Assembly (NCBI GenBank): GCA_023426545.1
Contig: JAFAAN010000099.1
Location: forward strand, 1-64,000
Reading direction: 5' to 3'
From: Pseudomonadota bacterium
Lineage (GTDB): Bacteria > Myxococcota > Myxococcia > Myxococcales > Myxococcaceae
DNA: 64,000 nucleotides
Below the pieces are notes generated by a model. The model saw only the letters and a program-made list of their open reading frames with translations. It was not told the DNA's origin and searched no databases. This document shows positions 35,805-49,862 of the stretch, piece after piece; positions within the stretch are counted from its first letter, which is position 1; each line of letters begins with the position of its first letter. The position numbers were made by a program, and so were the translations under genes.

Positions 35805-36006
35805 GAGCCCTCTTGCGCGACGGGGTTGAAGTGGACGCCGCGCGGTCGTCCTTCGGACAGGACGACGGCAGTGCAGCGGCGGTGCCGCCTGGCGGTGCCC
35901 ACCTCGGCCAGCGAATTCCGACGGTTAGCCCACCAGGCGGGCAGGGCACGTCCCCGAGCGTGGACGGAGCGGTCCACGGCGAAGGATTGCGGTTAAGTTG
36001 CGCCGC

Positions 36007-36465
36007 ATGCGCACCATGGGCCTGGACCTGGGTACCAAAACCATTGGCGTGGCCGTGTCCGACGGCCTGGGCCTCACCGCTCAAGGCGTGACGACCGTTC
36101 GCAGGACTTCGCTCAAGGCAGACCTCGCCGCGCTGGCCACCGTCGCCAGCGAGCACGAGGTGAGCCATGTCGTCCTGGGCCTGCCGCTCAACATGGATGG
36201 CAGCGAGGGACCTCGCGCGGAGGCCTCCCGGAAGTTCGCGGACACGCTCGCCCAGTCGCTGGGGGTGACGGTGGAGCTGTGGGACGAACGGCTGTCGACC
36301 GTGGCCGCCACCCGGACCCTGCTCGAGGCGGACGTCAGCCGGGCCCGGCGCCGCGAGGTCATCGACCAAGTGGCCGCGCAGTTCATCCTCCAGGGATGGC
36401 TGGATGCCCGGCGGCCGCCCGTCACCGACTACGACTACCATCCCGACGACGACGTGGACCCTTGA
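36007..36465 (+). CDS. ruvX: RuvX/YqgF Holliday-junction resolvase-like nuclease
   Basis: The 152-residue protein has the YqgF fold: MGLDLGTKTIGVAVSD with the first catalytic Asp, VVLGLPLNMDGS, WDERLSTVAA and a C-terminal helix with IDQVAAQFILQGWL. The family acts in 16S rRNA 5'-end maturation and was named for its resolvase similarity. Length is typical. ATG 36007 or 36016 is the likely start, with a TTG at 35998 also in frame; no strong ribosome site is visible. It is divergent from the translocator gene and convergent with the glycosyltransferase. Confidence 0.9.
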   Translation: MRTMGLDLGTKTIGVAVSDGLGLTAQGVTTVRRTSLKADLAALATVASEHEVSHVVLGLPLNMDGSEGPRAEASRKFADTLAQSLGVTVELWDERLSTVAATRTLLEADVSRARRREVIDQVAAQFILQGWLDARRPPVTDYDYHPDDDVDP

Positions 36466-36522
36466 GCGGCGCCCACGGGGACGGCCGCGCACGGGAGCAT
36501 CCCGGCGCGGGACGTCGCGCGA

Positions 36523-38106
36523 CTACGGCTGGCGCCGGTACACGTGCAGGGGCGCGGTGAAGCCATCCAGTTCCTGGTACGCGACGCCGTCCAGCACCAG
36601 CGAACGGCCATCCAGCGTCACGCCCGCGTCCTTCTCCAGGGTGCCGCCGTCGAAACGGACCAGCACCTCGGGCTGGACCTCACTCAAGCGCTGGCGGAAG
36701 GTCTCCCAGCGCGCGCGTGCCAGCCGCTCCTCGGGCAGCCCGGAGAAGAAGGCCAGCTGCAGGTCCATGTAGTCCGGGTCGATGTCGAGCGCCGCGGCGC
36801 CCCCCTTCGTGGCCACCTCCGCCTTCAGGTACTTCGCCACCTGCATCAACGCGACGGGGTTCGTGGAGGTGGGGCTCACCGGCCGCATCATGTCCTGGAG
36901 CGGCCCGTCCGAGCGGAAGGTGAAGAGGCCCATCGCCACCGGCACGGCGACGGCCACCACCGCCGTCACCACCGCCAGGGCCTTGCGCAGCCCGGGGCCA
37001 CGCGTGCCCACCAGGCCGACGAAGCCGAACGCCACGAAGACCGTGACGATCGCGACCTGCGTCACCGTGAAGCGGCCCAGGGGAACGAAGGTCAGCAGCG
37101 CCGCCGCCCGGAAGGTGAAGTAGGCAGCGGGGACCACCGCCGCGGCCACCAGCCAGCGCGTGTCCGGCCGTGCCTTCCACGCGCGCACCATGCCCGCCAT
37201 GCCCAGCAGCGCCACCAGCGGCGACAGCGTGAGCAGGGCGATGCCGGGCCAGAACGCGAGCTGCCGCAGCCGCCAGACAATCGTCGAGCCCGACCCCACC
37301 GACGACTGCACCCAGTTGCGATGGAAGTCCTCCACCGCCATCACCGGGAAGAACGGGTTGCCGTGGAGCAGCTCGTTGCCCTGCATCCACAGCAAGGGGA
37401 ACGGCAGGCACATCAACCCGAAGCCCACGGCCCGGGTGAGCGCCGCCACCCTGTCCCCGCTGCTGAAGCACAGCGACAGCGTGAGCAGCGGGATGTACAT
37501 CCACGCGTCGTAGCGGAGCGCACACGCCAGGTTGAGCATGAGCGCCGCCAGGAACAGCGGCGAGAAACGGTTCTCGTCCACCCCTTCGGCGTAGAGCGCG
37601 AAGGTGGTCAGCATGAAGAACAGGGACACCGCCTCGCTGCATGCCGTGGTGGCGAACTGCATGTGCATGCCCCACGCGGCGAAGCTCAGCCCCGCCACCA
37701 CGCCGGCCCGCCAGCCAAAGAGCCTGCGCGTCAGGACGAACAGCGGGACCACCGACAGCACACCGAACAGCAGGCTCACCACGCGGCCCGCGACCTCCCG
37801 GTCGAACACCGACAGCGCCGCGCCCACCAGGTACATGTGCAACGGGCCGAACTGGTACGCGCCGTCGCCATAGGCGGTGATGAGGTGCGGCGCCCGGAAC
37901 CAGCGCTCCGCCAGCTCCGTGCGCACCACCGCGTCACCGAAGAGGTTCTCGTTGACGAAGAACACCACCAACCGGGGCACCAGCGTCGCCGCCAGCAACC
38001 ACCCGATAAGTTGCCGGGCGCTCGGCTCGTGCCGGGAGACGGGCACCGCCGACAGGCTAGGTGTGACGGAGGGCGAAAGGGAGAGGGGTGCGGGGGCGGT
38101 AGCCAT
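36523..38106 (-). CDS. PMT/GT83-type membrane glycosyltransferase
   Basis: The 527-residue protein has about a dozen hydrophobic helices after a cytoplasmic start. Its first periplasmic loop reads NLFGDAVVRTELAERWF, as in dolichol/undecaprenyl-phosphate-mannose-type glycosyltransferases. The C-terminal 120 residues are soluble (periplasmic). It probably transfers a lipid-linked sugar to a protein or lipid. The reading frame continues in frame for 118 further codons upstream (to 38460), but the family pattern starts at ATG 38106. That ATG lacks a good ribosome site, so the true start is uncertain. Confidence 0.75.
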   Translation of the reverse strand: MATAPAPLSLSPSVTPSLSAVPVSRHEPSARQLIGWLLAATLVPRLVVFFVNENLFGDAVVRTELAERWFRAPHLITAYGDGAYQFGPLHMYLVGAALSVFDREVAGRVVSLLFGVLSVVPLFVLTRRLFGWRAGVVAGLSFAAWGMHMQFATTACSEAVSLFFMLTTFALYAEGVDENRFSPLFLAALMLNLACALRYDAWMYIPLLTLSLCFSSGDRVAALTRAVGFGLMCLPFPLLWMQGNELLHGNPFFPVMAVEDFHRNWVQSSVGSGSTIVWRLRQLAFWPGIALLTLSPLVALLGMAGMVRAWKARPDTRWLVAAAVVPAAYFTFRAAALLTFVPLGRFTVTQVAIVTVFVAFGFVGLVGTRGPGLRKALAVVTAVVAVAVPVAMGLFTFRSDGPLQDMMRPVSPTSTNPVALMQVAKYLKAEVATKGGAAALDIDPDYMDLQLAFFSGLPEERLARARWETFRQRLSEVQPEVLVRFDGGTLEKDAGVTLDGRSLVLDGVAYQELDGFTAPLHVYRRQP

Positions 38107-38460
38107 GACGCGCGGGAGGATACGCAGGCACAGCCCAAAGCCAAGCCAACGTCCTCGGGTTCCCTGCTCACAGGGCGTCCTCGATTTCACCGGGCGCGAA
38201 ACGCGCCTTCCTCCTCCCTCCAGGGTGCCGCGCCCCTCCCCCTCCTCCGCGAGCCACTCCCCACGCAGCGGCACCGATACCTCCGGGCCGTACTCCGTCC
38301 GCAGCGCCCGGCCAGCGCCGGTCCCCAGCACGGTCTCCACCTCCGGAGACACCACCAGCAACGCGCCCGCGGCCCAGCCCGGAGGCTTGCGCCAGCCGAA
38401 GCACCCGTCGCGGTAGCGCGCCCCCGCGTCCAGCAACGCCGAGGCCACCGCGCCACGCAC
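38107..38460 (-). other. In-frame coding-like extension upstream of glycosyltransferase
   Basis: 118 codons continue in the same frame without a stop from GTG 38460 into the glycosyltransferase. They read like protein (GWAAGALLVVSPEVETVLGT, RALRTEYGPEVSVPL) with normal codon bias. They may be a true N-terminal domain, or a remnant of an upstream gene. No family is recognised. Confidence 0.35.
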
Positions 38461-39136
38461 CTCGGGCGCGCTGCCCGCGCCCGTCTAGAACCGGAGACGG
38501 CGAGTGTGAAACACGCAACGCTTTATCGCGCGAGCCGCCCCGCTCCGCCGGCGGAGCGCTTCGCCGCAAGCCAACTCCCGCGTTGAAACAAGCACAGAGG
38601 CAGCGAGGCGCCGACGCATGGAGCGCTCGCCCGATGTCGCTCCGCGCTCGAAGCCCTCCGTGGAGATCTGCCCCTGCGTCCTCGGGCGAAGCCCGCTCGC
38701 CTGCTTGCATTCAGCCGCGCGGACGACACGTGCCATGCGCTCACGTGAAGGCTTCGCGCCGACATGTGGAGTCAGAGGGCACGCCGCCCCACAACCCACC
38801 TGAGCACGGTTGCCTTCGGGCGCTTGGGAGATGACCGTTCAGGCGTTCACTACCCCTCGCGCAGCCGGTGTGCGCCTACCCCCGTGGGCGAGGACCCTTA
38901 TAATCAAGATGCCTTTTCACCCCGTGGAGGGGGTGCGCCTCCGGGCGTTCCACCCCTGACACGAGCGTAACGCGCGGTCCCACTCCGCGGCGGGGTCCCG
39001 AAGGGGCAGCAGGGCTGTTGTGCCTGGGACCTTCGTCGGGGTGGGTGTGGAATGGCAGTCCTGCCCTCCAGGTTGACCATTTTGGCCCCCTGTCGGCGCG
39101 GCTCCTCCGCGCCCCGGGTGGCTCCGAGGGAGAGAC
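38461..39136. other. Long non-coding region upstream of prkA
   Basis: No gene is supported in these 676 bases. Contents: a perfect palindrome GCTCCGCCGGCGGAGC near 38544, two CACGTG hexamers at 38727 and 38742 (15 bases apart), the -10-like TATAAT at 38899, and a hairpin CACCCC-N6-GGGGTG near 38917. It therefore probably carries the prkA promoter and a structured leader. Confidence 0.6.
38899..38904 (+). promoter_or_regulatory. TATAAT box, candidate prkA operon promoter
   Basis: A perfect TATAAT in very GC-rich DNA lies about 230 bases before the prkA ATG. No TTGACA-like box is found 16-18 bases upstream, so it may need an activator or an alternative sigma factor. Confidence 0.4.
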
Positions 39137-41200
<2,064 letters not shown>

Positions 41201-41222
41201 CCCCTAGAGAGAGGCGTGCGCC

Positions 41223-42332
41223 GTGACCTTGAAGATCCACCAGGACCACTCCCGCTTCAAACAGATCGTCCGGGGGAAGATCAAAGCCAACCTGCGCAAG
41301 TACGTGCAGAAGGGCGAGATGATTGGAAAGAAGGGGAAGGACGCCATCTCCATCCCCATTCCCTTCATCGACATCCCCCGCTTCAAGTACGGCCACAAGG
41401 AGCAGGGCGGCGTCGGGCAGGGGGATGGCGAGGTCGGCCAGCAGCTCGGCCCCGGCGCGGTGGAGCCCGGAGAGGGCAAGCAGGCCGGCCAGGGCGAGGG
41501 CGATCACGCCCTGGAGGTGGACGTCACGCTCGACGAGCTCGCCCAGATCCTGGGCGAGGAGCTGCAGCTGCCCAACATCGAGCGGCGGCAGAACGAGCGC
41601 ATCGTCACCCAGAAGGTCCGCTACACCGGCATCAACACCACCGGCCCGGAGTCGCTGCGGCACTTCAAGCGGACCTTCAAGCAGGCCCTGCGGCGGCAGA
41701 TTGCATCCGGCACGTATGACCCGGCGCGGCCCGTCATCGTCCCCACGCGGGAGGACCGGCGCTACCGCAGCTACAAGCTCCAGGACCTGCCGGAGACGAA
41801 CGCGGTCATCATCTACATGATGGACGTGTCCGGCTCCATGGGGGACGAGCAGAAGGAGATCGTCCGCATCGAGAGCTTCTGGCTCGATACGTGGCTGCGC
41901 CACCAGTACAAGGGCCTGGAGGCGCGCTACATCATCCACGACGCGGTGGCGCGCGAGGTGGACCGCGACACCTTCTTCCACACCCGCGAGTCCGGCGGGA
42001 CGATGATCTCCAGCGCCTACAAGCTCTGCCGGGACATCATCCTGGCGGACTACCCGAAGAGCGCGTGGAACATCTACCCGTTCCACTTCAGCGACGGGGA
42101 CAACTGGAGCGCGGACGACACGCGGCAGTGCATCGAGATGCTGCGCGACGACGTGCTCCCCAACGTCAACCAGTTCGCCTACGGCCAGGTGGAGTCCCCC
42201 TACGGCAGCGGGCAGTTCATCAAGGATTTGCGCGAAGCGGTGGGGGACTCGCCCAACGTCGCGCTGAGCGAAATCGCGGACAAGGACGCCATCTACGCGT
42301 CCATCAAGGACTTCCTCGGCAAGGGCCGCTGA
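41223..42332 (+). CDS. yeaH: YeaH/YhbH family protein with MIDAS-like VWA motif
   Basis: This 369-residue DUF444 protein carries a von Willebrand-type metal site DVSGS (Asp201, Ser203, Ser205) followed by ESGGTMISSAYKLC. N-terminal features are a basic DNA- or protein-binding-like region (KIKANLRKYVQKGEMIG) and a Gly/Gln-rich spacer. The family is always found with prkA and is thought to be a partner or substrate of the kinase. The start is 22 bases after the prkA stop, so they are co-transcribed. Confidence 0.95.
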   Translation: MTLKIHQDHSRFKQIVRGKIKANLRKYVQKGEMIGKKGKDAISIPIPFIDIPRFKYGHKEQGGVGQGDGEVGQQLGPGAVEPGEGKQAGQGEGDHALEVDVTLDELAQILGEELQLPNIERRQNERIVTQKVRYTGINTTGPESLRHFKRTFKQALRRQIASGTYDPARPVIVPTREDRRYRSYKLQDLPETNAVIIYMMDVSGSMGDEQKEIVRIESFWLDTWLRHQYKGLEARYIIHDAVAREVDRDTFFHTRESGGTMISSAYKLCRDIILADYPKSAWNIYPFHFSDGDNWSADDTRQCIEMLRDDVLPNVNQFAYGQVESPYGSGQFIKDLREAVGDSPNVALSEIADKDAIYASIKDFLGKGR

Positions 42333-42368
42333 ACCTCAGCGTCCCTGTCCCACCGGAGCGACTGCCCG

Positions 42369-43862
42369 ATGCCCAAGAGCCTCCCCCCCCGCCTCGCCGC
42401 GCTCAGGGACGAAATCCATGGCTACGCCAAGGAGTTCGGCCTGGATTTCTTCGACACCATCTTCGAGATGGTGTCCTACGACGAGATGAACATGGTGGCA
42501 GCCTACGGCGGCTTCCCCACCCGCTATCCCCACTGGCGCTGGGGCATGGAGTACGAGCAGCTCGCCAAGGGCTACGAGTACGGGCTGAGCAAGATCTACG
42601 AGCTCGTCATCAACAACGACCCCTGCTACGCCTACTTGATGGAGAGCAACCCGGAGGTGGACCAGAAGCTGGTCATGGCCCACGTCTACGGCCACTGCGA
42701 CTTCTTCAAGAACAACTTCTCCTTCCGGCACACCAACCGCCGGATGATTGACGAGATGGCCAACCACGCCACGCGGGTGCGGCGCTGGGTGGACAAGATT
42801 GGCGTGGAGAAGGTCGAGGACTTCATCGACCGGACGCTGAGCCTGGAGAACCTCATCGACCAGCACGCGCCGCACATCCGGCGCAACCCGGACCCGAAGA
42901 AGGCCGAGGACGAGCTGAAGGCCAACGAGCGCGTGGGGGGCTTCAAGGTGGGCCGCGAGTACATGCGCGGCTACATCAACCCCTCCGAGTTCCTCGACTC
43001 CCAGCGCAAGAAGGTGGAGGACGAGAAGCAGCGCGCCAAGAAGTTCCCCGAGCGCCCGCAGCGCGACGTGCTGCTCTTCCTGCTGGAGGAGGCGCCGCTG
43101 GAGCCGTGGGAGGCGGACATCCTCGCCATTCTCCGCGACGAGGCCTACTACTTCGCCCCCCAGGGTCAGACGAAGATCATGAACGAGGGGTGGGCCAGCT
43201 ACTGGCACTCCACCATCATGACGCGGCGGGCCCTCAAGGACGACGAGGTCATCGACTACGCGGACCACCACTCGGGCACCATGGGCACGCGGCCCGGCGC
43301 CATCAACCCGTACAAGCTGGGCATCGAGCTGTGGCGGGACATCGAGGAGCGGTGGAACAAGGGCCGCTTCGGCAAGGAGTGGGACGAGTGCGATGACTTG
43401 CGCGCGCGCCGCGCCTGGGACAAGAAGCTGGGCGCCGGCCGCGAGAAGATTTTCGAGGTCCGCAAGCACTACAACGACATCACCTTCATCGACACGTTCC
43501 TGACGCCCGAGTTCGCGATGGAGCAGAAGCTCTTCGTGTACGGCTTCAACGACAAGCGCAACTCGTGGGAGATCCTCGACCGCGAGTTCAAGAAGGTGAA
43601 GAACAAGCTCCTCCAGGGGCTCACCAACTTCGGCCAGCCCATCATCGAGGTGGTGGACGGCAACTTCGAGAACCGCAGCGAGCTCTTGCTGGCGCACCGG
43701 CACGACGGCCAGGACCTCAAGGGCGACTACGCGCGCGAGACGCTGCGCAACCTCCAGTCGCTGTGGCGGCGCCCCGTCAACATCCTCACCCGCTACGACA
43801 ACAAGGGCACCCTGCTGCGCTTCGACGGGCAGAGCCACTCGGAGCGGAAGGTCGAGCTCTGA
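42369..43862 (+). CDS. spoVR: SpoVR family protein
   Basis: This 497-residue protein matches SpoVR/YcgB from end to end: DEIHGYAKEFGLDFFDTIFE, GGFPTRYPHWRWGMEYEQL, KIYELVINNDPCYAYLME, the HVYGHCDFFKNN block and NEGWASYWHSTIM. In Bacillus SpoVR affects spore cortex formation. The biochemical activity is unknown. It lies 36 bases after yeaH, completing the prkA-yeaH-spoVR operon. In a myxobacterium, fruiting-body sporulation or stress response is the obvious context, but the evidence here is only conservation of the operon. Confidence 0.95.
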   Translation: MPKSLPPRLAALRDEIHGYAKEFGLDFFDTIFEMVSYDEMNMVAAYGGFPTRYPHWRWGMEYEQLAKGYEYGLSKIYELVINNDPCYAYLMESNPEVDQKLVMAHVYGHCDFFKNNFSFRHTNRRMIDEMANHATRVRRWVDKIGVEKVEDFIDRTLSLENLIDQHAPHIRRNPDPKKAEDELKANERVGGFKVGREYMRGYINPSEFLDSQRKKVEDEKQRAKKFPERPQRDVLLFLLEEAPLEPWEADILAILRDEAYYFAPQGQTKIMNEGWASYWHSTIMTRRALKDDEVIDYADHHSGTMGTRPGAINPYKLGIELWRDIEERWNKGRFGKEWDECDDLRARRAWDKKLGAGREKIFEVRKHYNDITFIDTFLTPEFAMEQKLFVYGFNDKRNSWEILDREFKKVKNKLLQGLTNFGQPIIEVVDGNFENRSELLLAHRHDGQDLKGDYARETLRNLQSLWRRPVNILTRYDNKGTLLRFDGQSHSERKVEL

Positions 43863-43889
43863 GCGGCCCGCCCTGCCCTGACCGGTGCG

Positions 43890-44876
43890 TCAGAGGTTCA
43901 GCGTCTGCATCGACTGCTCGGCGTAGCGGAGGCCCGCGGCCGCGCCCACGGGTGAGGCCTCATCGATGCGCCGGAGGTCCTCCGGCGACAGCTTCACCGT
44001 CAGCGCCCCGACGTTCTCCTCCAGGTAGCGCACGTGCTTCGTGCCGGGGATGGGCACGATGTCCTGCCCCTGGTGGAGCACCCACGCCAGCGCGAGCTGG
44101 GAGGCCGTCACGCCCCTGGCGCGGGCCAGCGCCTGGATGCGCTCCACGAGCTGGAGGTTGCGCTGGAAGTTCTCCCCCTGGAAGCGCGGGGACTCGCGCC
44201 GGAAGTCGCCCTCTGGCAGGTCCTCGAAGCGGCGGATGCGCCCGGTGAGGAAGCCGCGCCCCAGCGGGCTGTACGCCACGAAGCCGATGCCCAGCTCGCG
44301 CACGGTGGGGAGCAGCGCGTCCTCCGGGTCCCGGCTCCACAGCGAGTACTCCGTCTGGAGCGCGGTGATGGGGTGGACCGCGTGCGCGCGGCGGATGGTG
44401 GCCGGGGCCGCCTCGGAGAGCCCGAGATAACGGACCTTGCCCTCCCGCACCAGCTCGGCCATGGCGCCCACCGTCTCCTCGATGGGGACGTTCGGGTCCA
44501 CCCGGTGCTGGTAGTACAGGTCGATGTAGTCCGTCCCCAGCCGCTGGAGCGAGCCCTCACAGGCGGCGCGCACGTACTCCGGCCGGCCGTTGATGCCCAC
44601 CCAGCTCCCGTCGGGGCGCCGCTCGTTGCCGAACTTGGTGGCGAGCACCACGTCCCCCCGCCTGCCAGCCAGCACCTTCCCCACCAGCAGCTCGTTGGTG
44701 AAGGGGCCGTACATGTCGGCGGTGTCCAGGAAGTTGATGCCCAGCTCCAGGGCCCGGCCCAGGGTGGCGAGCGCCTCCTGCTCGTTCGCCTGGCCATAGA
44801 ACTCACTCATTCCCATACAGCCCAGGCCCATCGCTGGCACCTCGAGGCCTTGCGAGCCCAGCTTGCGTTTCTGCAT
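43890..44876 (-). CDS. Aldo/keto reductase
   Basis: This 328-residue NADPH-dependent reductase has the AKR tetrad in context: Asp and Tyr in FLDTADMYG, Lys in LATKFGNE, His in YYQHRVD. The C-terminal NADP-binding segment is IPGTKHVRYLEENVGA. The N-terminus QKRKLGSQGLEVPAMGLGC is typical of the AKR11-13 group. I start at ATG 44876, with GAGGAGG eight bases upstream; the frame is open 18 codons further. It is convergent with spoVR and divergent from the M23 gene. The physiological substrate cannot be told from sequence. Confidence 0.9.
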   Translation of the reverse strand: MQKRKLGSQGLEVPAMGLGCMGMSEFYGQANEQEALATLGRALELGINFLDTADMYGPFTNELLVGKVLAGRRGDVVLATKFGNERRPDGSWVGINGRPEYVRAACEGSLQRLGTDYIDLYYQHRVDPNVPIEETVGAMAELVREGKVRYLGLSEAAPATIRRAHAVHPITALQTEYSLWSRDPEDALLPTVRELGIGFVAYSPLGRGFLTGRIRRFEDLPEGDFRRESPRFQGENFQRNLQLVERIQALARARGVTASQLALAWVLHQGQDIVPIPGTKHVRYLEENVGALTVKLSPEDLRRIDEASPVGAAAGLRYAEQSMQTLNL

Positions 44877-45079
44877 GTGCGCCTCCTCGGTTGGAATGCC
44901 GGGCGCGCGGGGTGCGACACCCAGCCACACCGAAAGGTGGCCAGCGTCGACCAGGGCCGCAGAGAGGCGCGGCCCGGAGGCCCGGCCGCAATCCCAAGCA
45001 GCCAGGCAACCGGGCTTGGAGATTTCAGAGCCGTCCGCTGGGCGAGCGCCGGAGTGTCCACTAGACTCGGCGCCTCTCC

Positions 45080-46258
45080 ATGCGAATCGTCCCCCTGCTC
45101 TGCCTGGCCACCGCGCTGCTGGCCTCGACGTCCGAGGCCGCCGTCCGCTACGTCATCAAGAACCGCCGCATCGAGCCGAACCAGACGCTCGCGAAGGCGC
45201 TGCACGACGCGCAGCTCCCGGACGCGCAGGTGGCCGCGGTCATCTCCGCGCTGGAGGGCGTGTTCGACTTCCGCAAGTCACGCGTGGGGGACCAGCTCCG
45301 GCTCGTCATGCGCGACGGCGAGCTGGACTTCTTCGACTACCGGCAGAGCATGGTGGACGAGTGGCAGGTGCGCCGCGACGGCGAGAAGTACGTGGGCAGC
45401 AAGCGCGCCATCGAGGTGGAGAAGCAGGTCGCCGTCGTGTCGCTGGAGATCCAGTCGTCGCTGTACGAGGCGGCGGTGGCGGCGGGCGAGGACCCGGCCA
45501 TCGGCATGGTGCTGGCGGACGTGTTCGCGTGGGACATCGACTTCTACCGGGACGTGCGCAAGGGCGACACGGCGCGCGCGCTGGTGGAGAAGTTCGTCTC
45601 CAAGGGCCGCCTGCTGCGCTACGGCGACGTGCTGGCGGCGACGTACGCGGGCGGCCTGGTGGGCGACAAGAAGGTGTTCCGCTACGTGCTCCCGGACGGA
45701 CAGCCCAACTACTTCAACGAGGAGGGCGCCAGCGCGAAGAAGACCTTCCTCAAGACGCCCCTGAAGTACGCCCACGTCACCAGCCGCTTCGGCTCGCGCT
45801 TCCACCCGGTGCTCCAGTACCTCAAGGCCCACAACGGCGTGGACTACGGCACCCCCATTGGCACCCCGGTGTGGGCGGTGGCGGACGGCACGGTGACGCA
45901 TGCGGGCAACGCGGGCGCCGCGGGCAACATGGTGGTCATCCGCCACGCCAACGGCTTCGAGACGCAGTACATGCACCTGTCGCGCTTCGGTGAGGGCGTC
46001 CGCGCGGGCGCGCGCGTGCGGCAGAAGCAGGTCATCGCCTACTCCGGCAACACCGGCCGCTCCACCGGGCCGCACCTGCACTTCGGCCTGAAGCGCAACG
46101 GCCAGTACACCAACCCGCTCAACCAGCAGTACCCCCGCGCGGACCCGCTGCCCAAGCCGCTGCTGCCCGACTTCCTCGCCAAGGCGCAGGAGCTGACCGC
46201 GCAGATGGAGGCCGTGTCCGTGGCGGCCGTCGCCGGGCAGGCCCAGGCCATGCCCTGA
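45080..46258 (+). CDS. M23-family zinc endopeptidase (peptidoglycan or related)
   Basis: The 392-residue protein begins with a signal peptide (LLCLATALLASTSEA). An OapA/LysM-like module follows that reads ALHDAQLPDAQVAAVISAL, then a middle OapA/MepM-like domain. The lysostaphin-type catalytic domain is C-terminal, with zinc ligands in TSRFGSRFHPV, KAHNGVDYGTPIG and GPHLHFGL. It should cut cell-wall cross-bridges in the periplasm. All the expected His and Asp ligands are present, so it is probably active, unlike EnvC/NlpD-type amidase activators. A soluble tail follows the domain. Confidence 0.9.
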   Translation: MRIVPLLCLATALLASTSEAAVRYVIKNRRIEPNQTLAKALHDAQLPDAQVAAVISALEGVFDFRKSRVGDQLRLVMRDGELDFFDYRQSMVDEWQVRRDGEKYVGSKRAIEVEKQVAVVSLEIQSSLYEAAVAAGEDPAIGMVLADVFAWDIDFYRDVRKGDTARALVEKFVSKGRLLRYGDVLAATYAGGLVGDKKVFRYVLPDGQPNYFNEEGASAKKTFLKTPLKYAHVTSRFGSRFHPVLQYLKAHNGVDYGTPIGTPVWAVADGTVTHAGNAGAAGNMVVIRHANGFETQYMHLSRFGEGVRAGARVRQKQVIAYSGNTGRSTGPHLHFGLKRNGQYTNPLNQQYPRADPLPKPLLPDFLAKAQELTAQMEAVSVAAVAGQAQAMP

Positions 46259-46272
46259 GGCCGTGCGCGGTC

Positions 46273-46857
46273 CTACTCCCAGGTGATGACGTAGTCGGCG
46301 CCCGTGACGCCGCGGGGCGTGCCCACCACCCGGCTCTTGCAGCCGATGACGCTCAGCGCCTCCTGCAGGACGCCCTCGTGGTACTGCACCGGCTGCATGT
46401 CGCCGTGGAAGGCCAGGCGCACCTGCTTGTCGCCCAGCACGGCGTACTCGCGCCGGCCGTAGTTCACCAACGTCGAGTAGGCGGTGGGCGCGTGGGAGAG
46501 GAGCCGCTTGGGGTCCCCCTTGCCGATGAGCCGGTTGAGCGTCTGCCCCACGGTGGACTGGAAGAAGTGCGAGACGGCCGCCGCGCCGCAGGCGCGCACC
46601 GCGTCCTCCATGGAGCCGTAGACGGGCGTGAGCGCCTCGGACGTGGTGTACAGCAGCCGCAGGGCATCCACGGCCGGGTACGAGAAGAAGTCCACCGGGG
46701 AGCGCTTGAAGAACGGCTCGCGCAGCCGCGTGGCCGCCTCCGCGCCGAGCTGCCTCTCCGTCAGGTTGAACACCGCGTTGAAGACGAGCCCACGCACCGT
46801 GTCGTTGGGCCGGATGACGGCCAGGCGTTGTTCGAAGTCGTTCTGCGGAAAGCCCAT
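46273..46857 (-). CDS. DUF2378 / TIGR02265 myxobacterial paralogous protein
   Basis: This 194-residue protein fits the large myxobacterial family that has expanded in Myxococcus: GLVFNAVFNLTERQLG, DFFSYPAVDALRLLYT and VGQTLNRLIGKGDPKRLL. The family is restricted to myxobacteria, has no known activity and is predicted soluble. It is convergent with the M23 gene and divergent from glgP. The presence of this family is one of the best taxonomic signals in the window. Confidence 0.85.
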   Translation of the reverse strand: MGFPQNDFEQRLAVIRPNDTVRGLVFNAVFNLTERQLGAEAATRLREPFFKRSPVDFFSYPAVDALRLLYTTSEALTPVYGSMEDAVRACGAAAVSHFFQSTVGQTLNRLIGKGDPKRLLSHAPTAYSTLVNYGRREYAVLGDKQVRLAFHGDMQPVQYHEGVLQEALSVIGCKSRVVGTPRGVTGADYVITWE

Positions 46858-47080
46858 GGCGGAGGGGCTTCTACATCAATCCGTCTCGGGGTTGGCGCGA
46901 CATCCACCGGCAGGCAGTCCGCCGCCCTTCCAGGTGAGCTGTCCCGAGGGACGGTGGCGCGCTTTACCGGTGCGACGCAAGACACGGCTGCGATAGCCTG
47001 ACGCACCGTCCGTACCCGGGAAACCCCGGGGCTCGCGGAACCCTGAACCCGCAGCATCCACGTCCTGAGATACCCGCGCC

Positions 47081-49588
<2,508 letters not shown>

Positions 49589-49862
49589 GCCCCGCGTCGT
49601 GGCGCCTCCCCTTCCGGTCCACGCGGGTTCGGGCCGGGAGGGCGCTGGCGGCAGGTGCGGGCCAGAGGCCGCGCCCAACGTACGCCACCGGACGGATGCT
49701 TCGTCCATCACCCATCGGCGGCCCCTGACCTGAAGGCTCATGCGTTTGACCCGAGGCGCGGCCCCACGGCCTGCTCCGGTATTGGACGTGGAGCGAGGCA
49801 GGATGCGAGGGAGGACGCTGGCCATCACCGGCTCCGGCCTGCCGCTCGAACATGGGGGCGAC

